Below, one piece after another: positions 17,101-25,735 of a DNA stretch of 64,000 bases. Position 1 is the stretch's first letter; each line of letters opens with the position of its first letter. The stretch spans positions 1 to 64,000 of the forward strand of contig JBAWEQ010000259.1 of NCBI GenBank assembly GCA_049591295.1, written 5' to 3'. The notes under the pieces were generated by a model that was not told the origin of the DNA, made no database searches, and saw only the letters and a program-made list of their open reading frames with translations. Source of the stretch: DTPS01 sp049591295. Its GTDB lineage: Bacteria > Acidobacteriota > UBA4820 > DSQY01. Position numbers and translations under genes: made by a program.

Positions 17101-18327
17101 CTAGCCCTTGGGCACGAGAAAGTAGAGCGATCCGGGCTGCTGGAGCAGCCCCGCCGAGGCCTCGGCCTTCTCTCCGGCGCCCCAGAAGAGATCGACTCGC
17201 CCCGGCCCGGTGATCGCCCCCCCCGTATCCTGGTTGCACACGAAGCGGGTGAAGGGCCTCCATGCCTTCGCGTGGCCATCACTCGCCAGCTCGGGCTCTT
17301 CGGTGCAAATCAGGCATAGGGCACCCTTGGGAAAGAGGCGGGAGTCTGTGGCGATGGAGCGTCCCGGCGTCAGCGCCACACCGATGTTGCCGAAGGGCCC
17401 GCCCTTCGCGATGCGGAAGAAGGTGTAGCTGGGGTTCAGGTCCAGGAGATCCCTGAGCTGCGCGGGATGGTCCGCCAGGTAGCGCCGGATGGCCTGCATG
17501 GAGGCCTGGCCCTTCGGCAGCAATCCCCGCTCGATCATGAGCCTTCCGAGACTCACGTAGGGGCGTCCGTTCTTGCCGTCGTACTGGACGTGGACCTGGT
17601 CGCCGTTTTGAAGCCTGACCACGCCGGAACCTTCGATCTGGAGGAAAAAGATCGCCACCGGGTCATCCAACCAGAGCAGTTCCAGCCCCTTTCCATCCAG
17701 CACGCCCTTCCCGTCGATGTCGCCCCTGGAGAAATACGGCACGACGCGGTCCCCTTCCACCCGTCCCACGATGGTCCGGTCGCTCACGGCTAGCGGAAAC
17801 TGGCTGAGATCGATGGTCAGAAGGTCGGTGGGGCGGCGGTAGAGGGGGTAGCGGAACCGCGGGTCCGGGGTGAGGCTTCCCTCCAGCTCGGGCTCGTAGT
17901 ACCCGGTGAACAGCACCCCTCCCTTGCCGTCGCTGCCCACGCTTTGCAGCAGATCGAACCGGGCCCGGATGCCATCCAGCTTCGCGGAGGCGGAGAGCGC
18001 ACCGTCCTGAAGGATCGCCAGCAGCCCTCTCAGCCCCGCCGCGTAGTCCCTGACGGCCACGCTGCGGTCGTCGAAATGTAAACGGCTGTCGGGTGCGAGC
18101 CGCCCGTAATAGGCCAGGCTCCCTTCCACGGCTCCGGCCAGCCCGTCGAACTCCCGGTCGTCCTGCAAACGCCCCAGATCGCGCCAGTGGGCTGGCGCCA
18201 GAACGGCGCCCCGCGGCGAGGGCTGCTTCTCCGCCACCGGACGGTGGGCGCAGGCACCCGCCAGAAGTAGGGCGATGACCAGCCCGAGCCGGACGTCCCA
18301 TCCCTGCCTAGTCCACCGTTTGCCCAT
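17101..18327 (-). CDS. mltA: Membrane-bound lytic murein transglycosylase A (lipoprotein)
   Basis: Cleaves peptidoglycan glycan strands with 1,6-anhydromuramyl formation. The product (408 residues from 18327) begins with a lipoprotein signal (LLLAGAC lipobox), then the MltA domain (about 95-290, including FTGYYEPELEGS) and a C-terminal 3D domain with NQDTGGAITGPGRVDLFWG carrying the conserved catalytic aspartate. An alternative ATG at 18351 lacks a ribosome-binding site. It is monocistronic and convergent with the ABC operon. Outer-membrane anchoring fits a Gram-negative host. Confidence 0.92.
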   Translation of the reverse strand: MGKRWTRQGWDVRLGLVIALLLAGACAHRPVAEKQPSPRGAVLAPAHWRDLGRLQDDREFDGLAGAVEGSLAYYGRLAPDSRLHFDDRSVAVRDYAAGLRGLLAILQDGALSASAKLDGIRARFDLLQSVGSDGKGGVLFTGYYEPELEGSLTPDPRFRYPLYRRPTDLLTIDLSQFPLAVSDRTIVGRVEGDRVVPYFSRGDIDGKGVLDGKGLELLWLDDPVAIFFLQIEGSGVVRLQNGDQVHVQYDGKNGRPYVSLGRLMIERGLLPKGQASMQAIRRYLADHPAQLRDLLDLNPSYTFFRIAKGGPFGNIGVALTPGRSIATDSRLFPKGALCLICTEEPELASDGHAKAWRPFTRFVCNQDTGGAITGPGRVDLFWGAGEKAEASAGLLQQPGSLYFLVPKG

Positions 18328-18434
18328 GGCCGCACTCACCCTCTCAGCCATTCCATTGTACAGGACCGCGAAGGTTGGTGCCGTGGGCGCTCATCCAGCG
18401 CCGCGAATGCCCGGGGAAGGTGGCCTCAAACATT

Positions 18435-18446
18435 CGGAATAATTCC
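18435..18446 (+). promoter_or_regulatory. Candidate PerR/Fur-type box upstream of dps
   Basis: CGGAATAATTCC sits about 40 bases before the dps ribosome-binding site and shares the CGGAAT-N-ATTCC inverted repeat with the box at 19297-19309 on the neighbouring Fur-family gene. The arm spacing of one base is that of PerR boxes (7-1-7). Regulation by the nearby regulator is inferred. Confidence 0.5.
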
Positions 18447-18485
18447 TAACATCGTGCGTTGAACACACCTTGAAAGGAGGCACCC

Positions 18486-18503
18486 ATGCCCACACAGATC
18501 TGA
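18486..18503 (+). other. dps: Original dps start with premature TGA
   Basis: An ATG with an excellent upstream AAGGAGG reads Met-Pro-Thr-Gln-Ile and then TGA, after which the same frame continues LSDKGREAVGLMVNR into the Dps coding region. Dps proteins commonly begin MPTQIGLS, so the TGA occupies a glycine codon (GGA to TGA is one change). It may be a real nonsense mutation or a sequence error. Confidence 0.7.
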
Positions 18504-18536
18504 CTGAGCGACAAAGGCAGAGAGGCGGTCGGACTC

Positions 18537-18971
18537 ATGGTGAACCGGCCGCTTTCGGACGAATACGTGCTGGCCACCAAGACCCGCAACTTCCACTGGA
18601 ACGTCACCGGGCCGCATTTCCACGATCACCATCTGCTCTTCGGCGAACAGATTGGAACCTTGGACGGCGCAGTGGACGACCTCGCCGAGCGGGTCCGGCA
18701 AGTGGGAGGCCGGAGCCTCGGCTCCCTGCGGGAGTTCGTCGAGCACTCCCGGCTCACGGAGACACCCGGCTCCGTGCCGCCAGCCACCGACATGGTCGGG
18801 CTGCTCTTGCACGACCACGAGACGCTGATCCGCCAGCTCCGGAAGGATGTGGACCTCTGCGCCAACGAGCACGGCGACGCAGGCACGGCGGACTTCCTGA
18901 CGGGGCTCATGGAGAGCCACGAGAAGATCGCCTGGATGCTCCGCGCGACCCTCGAAGGCAGCGCCTCCTGA
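18537..18971 (+). CDS. dps: DNA protection during starvation protein (Dps), N-terminally interrupted
   Basis: Ferritin-like mini-ferritin that oxidises Fe(II) with peroxide and protects DNA. The open part is 144 residues from the next in-frame ATG, with the Dps signature TKTRNFHWNVTGPHF near residue 15, ferroxidase-type histidines and acidic residues (FHDHHLLFGEQ, LDGAVDDLAERV) and a normal C-terminus. The true N-terminal 17 codons begin at 18486 but contain a TGA at codon 6; the internal ATG at 18537 has no ribosome-binding site. Function may be lost or reduced unless the TGA is an error. It sits beside the perR-like and rubrerythrin genes. Confidence 0.85.
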   Translation: MVNRPLSDEYVLATKTRNFHWNVTGPHFHDHHLLFGEQIGTLDGAVDDLAERVRQVGGRSLGSLREFVEHSRLTETPGSVPPATDMVGLLLHDHETLIRQLRKDVDLCANEHGDAGTADFLTGLMESHEKIAWMLRATLEGSAS

Positions 18972-19046
18972 CCGAAATTCCGCGATTGAAATGCTCTGCC
19001 TTCGGCGATGGGGATGATTCACGGCGGAAGAGAAGCGTCTCTTAAA

Positions 19047-19092
19047 CGGGGAGGGCCATTCCCTCCCCGCTCCACGGGCAAAGCCCGTGGAG
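19047..19092 (+). terminator. Tandem hairpins downstream of dps
   Basis: Two perfect hairpins lie back to back: CGGGGAGGG/CCCTCCCCG (loop of 5, 19047-19069) and CTCCACGGGC/GCCCGTGGAG (AAA loop, 19070-19092). No T-run follows, so they may end or stabilise dps mRNA. The remaining 19093-19300 shows no gene and leads into the Fur-family start. Confidence 0.5.
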
Positions 19093-19296
19093 CCTCACCC
19101 CACCCTTGGAGCATTCTTCCCCCGGATCCAGTCCGGGGTCGAATGCCCCCAATCCCTTGAAGGGTGAGCCAAGGCTTTGCCACAAAGCAGCATCCATGAG
19201 CATTCGGACCTTTTTGACCCCGCCCATCGCGGGATTGGGGCCTGAGGTCGAACTTGACGGCTCCCCGAGGCGGCCCTACATTGTCGAAGGAGCTAA

Positions 19297-19309
19297 CGGA
19301 ATGATTCCG
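19297..19309 (+). promoter_or_regulatory. Palindromic box over the perR-like start codon
   Basis: CGGAATGATTCCG is a perfect 6-1-6 inverted repeat overlapping the ATG at 19301. The same CGGAAT-N-ATTCC core occurs upstream of dps (18435). This suggests autorepression by the Fur-family protein; the overlap with coding sequence means chance cannot be excluded from one site alone. Confidence 0.5.
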
Positions 19310-19711
19310 AAACTCAAGGGGCGAAGCAGCCAGCGTCAGCATCTCCTCGATCTCCTCATGTCGACGGAAGAACACCCCACCGCCGCCGAGGTCGCCAGGG
19401 GCATGGCCGCCAAGTACGGCCCCGTGAGCTTGTCGAACCTCTACCGCAACCTCGACATCCTCGTGGCCTCAGGCCACGTGCGGCGCCTGCGGCTGGATGA
19501 GGGTCCAGACCGGTTTGACGCGAACCTGAAACCCCACTACCATGTGACGTGTATTCATTGCCAGCGCGTATGGGATATGCCGCTCAGCCCCAACACCCGG
19601 TGGGATCTACCCATGCCCACGGGCTTCCAGCCACAGGCCAGTGAAGTCACCATCAAGGGCTGCTGCGCCTCCTGCGCCGCGGCCCCCAACCCCTTTTCAA
19701 AGGAGGTGTAA
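19301..19711 (+). CDS. Fur-family regulator, PerR-like
   Basis: Metal-dependent winged-helix repressor of the Fur/PerR family, 136 residues from the ATG at 19301 (GAAGGAGC upstream; longer frames lack a site). The N-terminal domain has TAAEVARGMAAKYGPVSLSNLYRNLDIL, the Fur DNA-recognition helix pattern. The dimerisation domain has HYHVTCIHCQ and a second Cys pair in CCASC, giving the structural zinc site. Immediate downstream linkage to rubrerythrin (1 base) and nearby dps favour a peroxide-sensing PerR role over iron (Fur) or zinc (Zur). Confidence 0.88.
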   Translation: MIPKLKGRSSQRQHLLDLLMSTEEHPTAAEVARGMAAKYGPVSLSNLYRNLDILVASGHVRRLRLDEGPDRFDANLKPHYHVTCIHCQRVWDMPLSPNTRWDLPMPTGFQPQASEVTIKGCCASCAAAPNPFSKEV

Positions 19712-19712
19712 C

Positions 19713-20132
<420 letters not shown>

Positions 20133-20163
20133 GGGAAGGGCGGAACGCCGCCCCTCCCCAATC

Positions 20164-20277
20164 CCGAGGGCCCCTTCGAAAGGCTGCCAACGAGGAATCT
20201 CGCCGGGCGGGCTCTATTCGGCATCGAGCGCGCCGCCGGGCAACCGCTGGCAGGAGCTTTTCGAAGGGGACCCTCGG
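20164..20277. repeat. 114-bp imperfect inverted repeat between rubrerythrin and Fe-S gene
   Basis: The left arm (20164-20189) and right arm (20248-20277) are near-perfect reverse complements, sharing TTTCGAAGGGG, CCCTCGG and TGGCAG. The interior holds a second GC-rich palindromic region. It could be a structured leader, an mRNA processing element or a MITE-like insertion inside the peroxide operon. Confidence 0.6.
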
Positions 20278-20357
20278 TGAATTTTCCGTGAGGGTCGTGG
20301 CGAAGCTGCGGCGCATCGGGAATCCGGGCGAACGAACACGAGAAAGGGGGGTTCAAG

Positions 20358-21656
20358 ATGAGCGGACAGGGCCTCGGCGGCATCAAGGAGTACGTCTTCG
20401 ATCCGGCCTCGCCGGAGTTCTACGATGAGGCATCGCTCACCGCGGAGGAGCGGCGCATCTTCGAGGTCTGCCACGGATGCAGGCTCTGCGCCGGCCTCTG
20501 TCCTTCCTTCGACATCCTCTTCGACCGCATCGACTCCAAGGACATCTCGGCCGCGGAGCTTCCCGACGACGACCTCCACGCGGTCATGGATGCCTGCTAC
20601 TACTGCAAACTCTGTTACACCAAGTGCCCTTACACCCCGCCCCACGAGTTCCGGCTGGACTTCCCGCACCTGGCGCTTCGCCACAAGGCCGTCCAGTTCA
20701 AGAAGAGGGGCTCCAGCTTCTCCGGCCGCCTCCTCGCCGACCCCGCCGGCATGACGCGCAAGTCCCGGCCCGTAGCGCCCCTCGCCAATGCGGTCAACCG
20801 CTCGAAGCCCGCGCGCAAATTGATGTCGGCCTTTCTCGGGATTCACCCGGAGGCGCCGCTTCCGCCCGTTGCCTCCCACTCCTTCACCTCCCGCTTCCGG
20901 AAGATGGGCAAGCCTTTGGAGGCTCGTGAGCGGGTGGTCCTGTTCACGACCTGCCTGGTGGATGGGAATTATCCGGGTCTGGGCGAGGCTCTCGTCGCCT
21001 TTCTCGCGGCCTGCGGGGTGGAGGTCCTGCTGCCTTCCGGCCAGGAGTGCTGCGGCATCCCCTCCTTCGACATCGGCGACATCGAGACCTCGGCCGCCAA
21101 GGCGCGAAAGAACGTGGCCCTGCTCTACCCCTACGCCAAGCAGGGGCTTGCTATCGTGGCTCCCGTCTCTTCCTGTGCCATGGCCCTGGCTACCGAATAC
21201 CCGCTCCTCGTCGCGGGTGAGGAGGCCAAGGCGGTGGCCCTAGCCACCCGGGACCTCTTCGATTACCTGGCCGCCCTGAAGGCCAGGGGCCTGTGGCCGA
21301 CTTCGGAACCCTCGCCGCTGGGTGAGGTGGCCTACCACCTGCCGTGTCACCTGAAGCAGATGGGCGTCGGCTTCAAAGGGCGCGACCTGCTTCGCGACAT
21401 TCCCGGAACCACCGTGAAGGTCCTGGACGCCTGCTCGGGCCACGACGGCACCTATGGCATACGCACCCAGACCTATCCCGCCTCCATGAAGGTGGGCCGG
21501 AAACTCTTCAACAAGGTGAAGGATGAGGAGGGCCTCGTGGCCACCGAGTGCCCCCTCTCCGCCCTTCAGATCGGCCACGCCACGGGAAAGCAGGCTGTTC
21601 ACCCCATAGTCCTGCTGGCCAGGGCTTACGGCATCGATGTTTCTACCAGCGACTGA
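20358..21656 (+). CDS. Two-[4Fe-4S] CCG-domain oxidoreductase (GlpC/HdrD-like)
   Basis: Iron-sulfur protein of the GlpC/LutA/heterodisulfide-reductase subunit family, 432 residues. The N-terminal half has two ferredoxin-type motifs (CHGCRLCAGLCP near 38-49; CYYCKLCYTKCPYTPP near 80). The C-terminal half has CCG-type cysteine motifs (ECCGIPSFD; YHLPCHLKQM; DACSGHDGTYG). A strong GAAAGGGGGG precedes the start. In this family, a gene next to rubrerythrin and DUF3501 is a recurrent arrangement; I infer it passes electrons to rubrerythrin. Cytoplasmic, no membrane segment seen. Confidence 0.88.
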   Translation: MSGQGLGGIKEYVFDPASPEFYDEASLTAEERRIFEVCHGCRLCAGLCPSFDILFDRIDSKDISAAELPDDDLHAVMDACYYCKLCYTKCPYTPPHEFRLDFPHLALRHKAVQFKKRGSSFSGRLLADPAGMTRKSRPVAPLANAVNRSKPARKLMSAFLGIHPEAPLPPVASHSFTSRFRKMGKPLEARERVVLFTTCLVDGNYPGLGEALVAFLAACGVEVLLPSGQECCGIPSFDIGDIETSAAKARKNVALLYPYAKQGLAIVAPVSSCAMALATEYPLLVAGEEAKAVALATRDLFDYLAALKARGLWPTSEPSPLGEVAYHLPCHLKQMGVGFKGRDLLRDIPGTTVKVLDACSGHDGTYGIRTQTYPASMKVGRKLFNKVKDEEGLVATECPLSALQIGHATGKQAVHPIVLLARAYGIDVSTSD

Positions 21657-21740
21657 TCGGGTCCACGGGTAGAGGGGGAGCTCCGCCGGCCCGCCGGCCC
21701 CCCTTTTCTCCTCTCCCGTCGGCTCTCTTTAGGAGAACGC

Positions 21741-22325
21741 ATGAAGACGCTCCAGTTGTCGGACATCCTGGACCTGACCCAATACGAAAAGCGTCGCAAG
21801 GAGATCCGGGCAGAGGTGATGGCCATGAAGGTGAACCGGCGGCTGCCGGTGAACGAGATCCTCACCCTGCTCTTCGAGAACCGCCGAACGGTCTGGTACC
21901 AGATCCAGGAGATGGCGCGCGCCGAGCGAATGGTGGAGGACGTGGCCATCCAGGGGGAGATCGACGCCTACGGCCCCCTCGTCCCCGGCCCCAACCAATG
22001 GAAGACCACGCTCTACATCGAGATCCCGGACGAGGCGCGGCTCAAGGCCACCCTTCCCAAGCTGCCCGGCATCGAACACTCCTTCTACGCGCGCATCGGT
22101 GATGAGCGGATTCGTGCCGTGGGCGAAGAGGGGCGCAGCCGCGAGGATTACACCAGCACGGTCCACTACCTCACCTGGACGCTGACACCCTCGTTCCTCC
22201 GCCGGTTCCGCTCCGGAGAGGCCCTGCACATCGGGACGACGCACCCCTTCTGCTCCGCCGAGGTGGAGGTCCAGGCGGGCCTCCGCCGCGAACTGACATC
22301 GGACCTTCAGGCCGACGCGGAGTGA
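21741..22325 (+). CDS. DUF3501 family protein
   Basis: A 194-residue soluble protein matching DUF3501, a family typically found beside rubrerythrin and a CCG-type Fe-S protein, as here. Recognisable features are the N-terminal LSDILDLTQYEKRR, FENRRTVWYQIQEM and the C-terminal FCSAEVEVQAGLRREL. The start has TTAGGAGAACGC. Role unknown; presumably part of the peroxide-reduction system. Confidence 0.88.
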   Translation: MKTLQLSDILDLTQYEKRRKEIRAEVMAMKVNRRLPVNEILTLLFENRRTVWYQIQEMARAERMVEDVAIQGEIDAYGPLVPGPNQWKTTLYIEIPDEARLKATLPKLPGIEHSFYARIGDERIRAVGEEGRSREDYTSTVHYLTWTLTPSFLRRFRSGEALHIGTTHPFCSAEVEVQAGLRRELTSDLQADAE

Positions 22326-22384
22326 GGAGGCAGGTCCCCTGCCCTGTCCGCCATAAAGAAGCCGCATCCGGCGTTTAGGCAGGC

Positions 22385-23392
22385 ATGGAAGCATCGGCCA
22401 GAGTGGAGGAAGCCGGGACCCATTGCGCCGAGGCGGCCAGCCCCAGGTTCTGGGGCAGCCACACGGCAGAGCTCAGGCGCGAGTTGGCCGCGATGCTTCC
22501 TCGAAGGGCGCTTCGGGAATTGCACCAGCTATCCCCCGCACGGCACTTCCTCGTGGCCGGTTGCCTATTCGCCCTGATGGCCTTTATTGCATGCACGCTC
22601 GCGGTCCTTCGGCGCCCATCTCTTTGGGTGCCCCTCGCCCTGATACAGGGAATCCTGCTCTTCGATTGCACGGTTCTCCTGCATGAGGCCTTGCACCGGC
22701 TCGTGTGGCTGCGACGGCGGGAGAGGGCCCGCGGCCTCCTCATGTGGCTCTACGCCCTGCCGAGCGGTCTCTCGCCTTCGCAGTTTGCTCGCTGGCACCT
22801 GGACCACCACGCCGAACTGGGCTCGGCCACGCTCGATCCCAAGCGCCATCGTCTCTCCCCCAAACGCAACGCGCGCTGGCTCAAGCTCCTGTATTTCACG
22901 CCGGGTCTCTTCGTCATCTACTTTTCCGCCGCGGCCAGAGAGACGGCCACCTATCCGGAAGCATTGAGGAGGCGCGTTCGAAGGGAGCGGCTGGCCTGCC
23001 TGGCTCTTCACGCGGCGGCCCTGGCGGCCATCCTATCGATCGGAGGCTCCTACGCGCTGCTGAGAATCTATCTGGTGCCCTATCTCGTCGGATTCCCGCT
23101 GGCCTTCAGCCTCAACCGCCTCGGCCAGCACTACGACGTGGACCCATCCGATCCCGCCCGCTGGGGCACGCGGATGCGCCGGCTACCCCTCTGGGACTGG
23201 GCCTTTCTGTGGTCGGGATACCACCTGGAGCACCACTACTTCCCGGGAGTTCCCTTCTACAACCTCAGGCGCCTCAACGCCCTCCTGTCCCCCTTCTTCG
23301 AAGCCCGGGGGATACCGGAGCGCTCCTACGGCTGGCTGCTCTGGAACTACATCGGCCGGAACCGACCGCCACACGCCTTGTGGGAAGGTTGA
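22385..23392 (+). CDS. Fatty acid desaturase family membrane protein
   Basis: Membrane diiron enzyme of the fatty acid desaturase/hydroxylase family, 335 residues. Three histidine boxes are visible: HEALH (about 100), HLDHH (about 139) and HLEHHYFP (about 280). Hydrophobic helices flank them (about 58-80, 85-105, 175-195, 220-250). It could introduce double bonds or hydroxyls into lipids or carotenoids; substrate cannot be told. It is last in the peroxide-defence block, 59 bases after DUF3501, and the Shine-Dalgarno is not obvious. Confidence 0.85.
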   Translation: MEASARVEEAGTHCAEAASPRFWGSHTAELRRELAAMLPRRALRELHQLSPARHFLVAGCLFALMAFIACTLAVLRRPSLWVPLALIQGILLFDCTVLLHEALHRLVWLRRRERARGLLMWLYALPSGLSPSQFARWHLDHHAELGSATLDPKRHRLSPKRNARWLKLLYFTPGLFVIYFSAAARETATYPEALRRRVRRERLACLALHAAALAAILSIGGSYALLRIYLVPYLVGFPLAFSLNRLGQHYDVDPSDPARWGTRMRRLPLWDWAFLWSGYHLEHHYFPGVPFYNLRRLNALLSPFFEARGIPERSYGWLLWNYIGRNRPPHALWEG

Positions 23393-23486
23393 GGCCCTGG
23401 CTTCCGCCGGTCCGGCCGCAAGACGCGCGGGCCCCCACCCTGCGGGCCAACAACCGTGCCGATCGCGATTGCCGAAGAAGGCCGCC

Positions 23487-24023
23487 TCAGAAGCGAACCA
23501 CCAGGCCGACGCGGCCATCCCCCACGTCAACGCTCGGCTCGAAGTCCATGTGGGTGTAGGTGACCTGGAAGCTCATCCCCACCCTGCGACTGAAGAAATG
23601 GCGGTAGCCGAGGCCCACCTCGGCGGCCCACTTGGTCTGGGAGGGGACGTGGATTCGATGCCACCCTTGTCCCCAATAATAGCTGTAGGTACCCGCGACG
23701 CCCGCGCCCAGGAAGACGTATACCTCCCCGTGGTCTGACACCGACCTCCTCAGTTCAGGCGCTACGGTGAAGGTGTAGAGAGCGTTGGAGCCAGATATCC
23801 CCTTCAGGTTTCCCTGGTAGTAGGCCCCGTGAAACACCACCGAAAAGTGGTCCGTCCAGGCGTAGCCGATCCCGGTCTGGGCCATCCAGCCGCTATCCAG
23901 CCAGCCGCTCGACGTGTTGTAGCCGCCCTGAAGCTCCCACGTCCAGCGATCGAGCGGCTCCTGCGCACGGAGCACGCCGGATCCGGCCAGCACCAAAACC
24001 GCCAACAGCCACGCTCTCTTCAT
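23487..24023 (-). CDS. Small outer-membrane beta-barrel protein (paralogue A)
   Basis: A 178-residue protein with an N-terminal signal peptide (cleavage near LRAQ) and alternating amphipathic strands ending in aromatic FxVRF, typical of an 8-stranded outer-membrane barrel. It is a clear paralogue of the product at 29561: both share TWELQGGY-TSS, the SQTKWA-EVG-GYR-FF block and the GRVGLVVRF-type end. Function unknown. The start at 24023 is chosen because MKRAWLLAVLVLAGSG is a signal sequence. It is divergent from the YhhN-like gene. Confidence 0.78.
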   Translation of the reverse strand: MKRAWLLAVLVLAGSGVLRAQEPLDRWTWELQGGYNTSSGWLDSGWMAQTGIGYAWTDHFSVVFHGAYYQGNLKGISGSNALYTFTVAPELRRSVSDHGEVYVFLGAGVAGTYSYYWGQGWHRIHVPSQTKWAAEVGLGYRHFFSRRVGMSFQVTYTHMDFEPSVDVGDGRVGLVVRF

Positions 24024-24193
24024 CGTTGCCCCCTTTGTCTTCAAATCTCGAAGGTGCCGTCCGTGGAGTCTATTGATGATAACATGGTTCGTCTTGCGGG
24101 GCACATTGACGGGCGGGTGATGGTAGGCGGTACAGGACTGGAGGGTGCGAGCCGGAGTCCGGTGGCTCGCGGGCCTCCGTTCGGGGAGGGGGC

Positions 24194-24835
24194 ATGATCG
24201 GTGACGTCCGGCTCTGGCTTTTCCTTGCCGTCCTCGGTTCGGCGTTCGGGCACATCCGCGCCGAGTACCGAGGGCCCCGCTGGCAGGTGTACCTCTTCAA
24301 GCCCATGACCACGGCGCTGATCCTCCTCGCGGCGCTGGCATCCCCCCACGCGCCAAGCGCCTTCTACCGGGGCGCCATCCTCGCCGGGCTCCTGTTCTCC
24401 CTGGCCGGTGACGTCTTTCTCATGCTTCCGCGGGATCGCTTCGTGGCCGGCCTGGTCAGCTTCCTGGTGGCCCACCTCTGCTACATCGCGGCCTTCTCAT
24501 CGGGCGTAGCGCTGGGGCTTTCCCCCTGGACTACCCTGCCGCTCCTGACCCTCGCCGTCATTCTGCTGTGGCTCCTGTGGCCGCACCTGGGAAGCATGAG
24601 GCTTCCTGTCCTCCTGTACGTCGCGGTCATCCTCTGCATGGCGTGGCGCGCCCTGGTCCGCTGGCAGCAGGTGGGCGGCGGCGAAGCGTTCGGGGCCGCC
24701 GCGGGCGCGCTGCTCTTCGTGGCCTCCGACGCGACCCTGGCCCTCGACCGCTTCCGGGGGCGATTCCGAAGCGCACAGTTCGTGATCCTGAGCACCTACA
24801 CCATCGCCCAGTGGCTCATCGCCAGTTCAGCCTGA
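24194..24835 (+). CDS. YhhN/TMEM86-family membrane protein (lysoplasmalogenase-like)
   Basis: A 213-residue polytopic protein with about seven to eight helices and the YhhN signature (FKPMTTALILLAAL near 35; GLLFSLAGDVFLMLP near 75; FVAGLVSFLVAHLCYI). Mammalian relatives hydrolyse lysoplasmalogen vinyl ethers, and bacterial YhhN is assigned similarly by homology. It lies alone between two leftward outer-membrane genes. No ribosome-binding site is obvious beyond GGGAGGGGGC. Confidence 0.88.
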   Translation: MIGDVRLWLFLAVLGSAFGHIRAEYRGPRWQVYLFKPMTTALILLAALASPHAPSAFYRGAILAGLLFSLAGDVFLMLPRDRFVAGLVSFLVAHLCYIAAFSSGVALGLSPWTTLPLLTLAVILLWLLWPHLGSMRLPVLLYVAVILCMAWRALVRWQQVGGGEAFGAAAGALLFVASDATLALDRFRGRFRSAQFVILSTYTIAQWLIASSA

Positions 24836-25021
24836 TGTCCCGCTCCGCTGACGGACCTTTGCCCCGAACGGGCCGCCAGGGAACAGGGCTGAGACCATCC
24901 GTTGCGGCGAAATGCTGCCGCCGCGGTGAAGCTGATGCGCCCAGCAGGTCTGCTTCTCCCACGATTCGATGGGTCCGTTCCAGAGCCGGCGGCCCGGAAG
25001 GCTCCGCGTGTCCGCTCGAAA

Positions 25022-25513
25022 TCAGAGCGGAATCACGATGGCGATCCTCACCGACTCCGTGCCCGGGTTGTGCAACGCCACGCCGGCATTGGAATAGTGA
25101 AATATCCCCGCGGCTATCCGCCAATTCCGCCAATTCCGGTGGAAGAAGTAGAACAACTCCAGCCCGGAGCGAAACTCCAGATGGCTTCCCAGGTTGAGGG
25201 AGTGGTTCGAATACCAGCCCGGCCCCGAGGTCAAGGCGGCCCCCCAGCGGGGGGTAAAGCGGTAGTCCAGGGTCAGGTTGGGCCCTATATAATCTTCGTC
25301 ACGACTCACTTCCAGAGTCCCGCCGAAGCCGATGGACAACTTGCCCCACGAATGAAACAGGTGGCGGGCCTCCACGGAGGCGTACCCGTACTTGGTACGG
25401 TGCCGGAGGTTTCCCACCGCGGGACCGAACATGAGGTAGGTGCTCTGCTGGGCAAGGGCCGGCAATGACAGGGACAGAAACGCGGCGATCAGGCAGGCTC
25501 TGGCGGCACGCAT
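25022..25513 (-). CDS. PagL-type lipid A 3-O-deacylase / acyloxyacyl hydrolase (paralogue A)
   Basis: Outer-membrane esterase removing the 3-O acyl chain of lipid A. The 163-residue product has a signal peptide (1-21), eight-strand barrel periodicity and the PagL catalytic pattern His139-x-Ser141 with Glu153 (FHYSNAG, NPGTES), matching the spacing of Pseudomonas PagL (His126, Ser128, Glu140). A close paralogue lies at 31809. Modification of LPS in response to envelope stress is the expected role. Confidence 0.88.
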   Translation of the reverse strand: MRAARACLIAAFLSLSLPALAQQSTYLMFGPAVGNLRHRTKYGYASVEARHLFHSWGKLSIGFGGTLEVSRDEDYIGPNLTLDYRFTPRWGAALTSGPGWYSNHSLNLGSHLEFRSGLELFYFFHRNWRNWRIAAGIFHYSNAGVALHNPGTESVRIAIVIPL

Positions 25514-25735
25514 CTGCTTCCTCCCTCGAGTTCATTGCGCCATGAGGGCGCCATCCATTAGGTCTAAGCCAACAATTGCCAATCCCAAGTTATCCACAAG
25601 ACGGAAGAATGTTCAAGGCGCAGGTCCTGCCCGTCGTCTTCCTCCGATGGAGGGATGGTCGTCCCCCCCCATCGTGTGCGCACTGTGCGAAACGGAAACG
25701 CCTCTTCAAATGCGCCCGGGATTTTCGATGCGATC

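Noticed and set aside
18501..18503. TGA in dps as selenocysteine
   Set aside because: Relatives have Gly there, no SECIS-like hairpin is evident and Dps has no Sec members that I know of.
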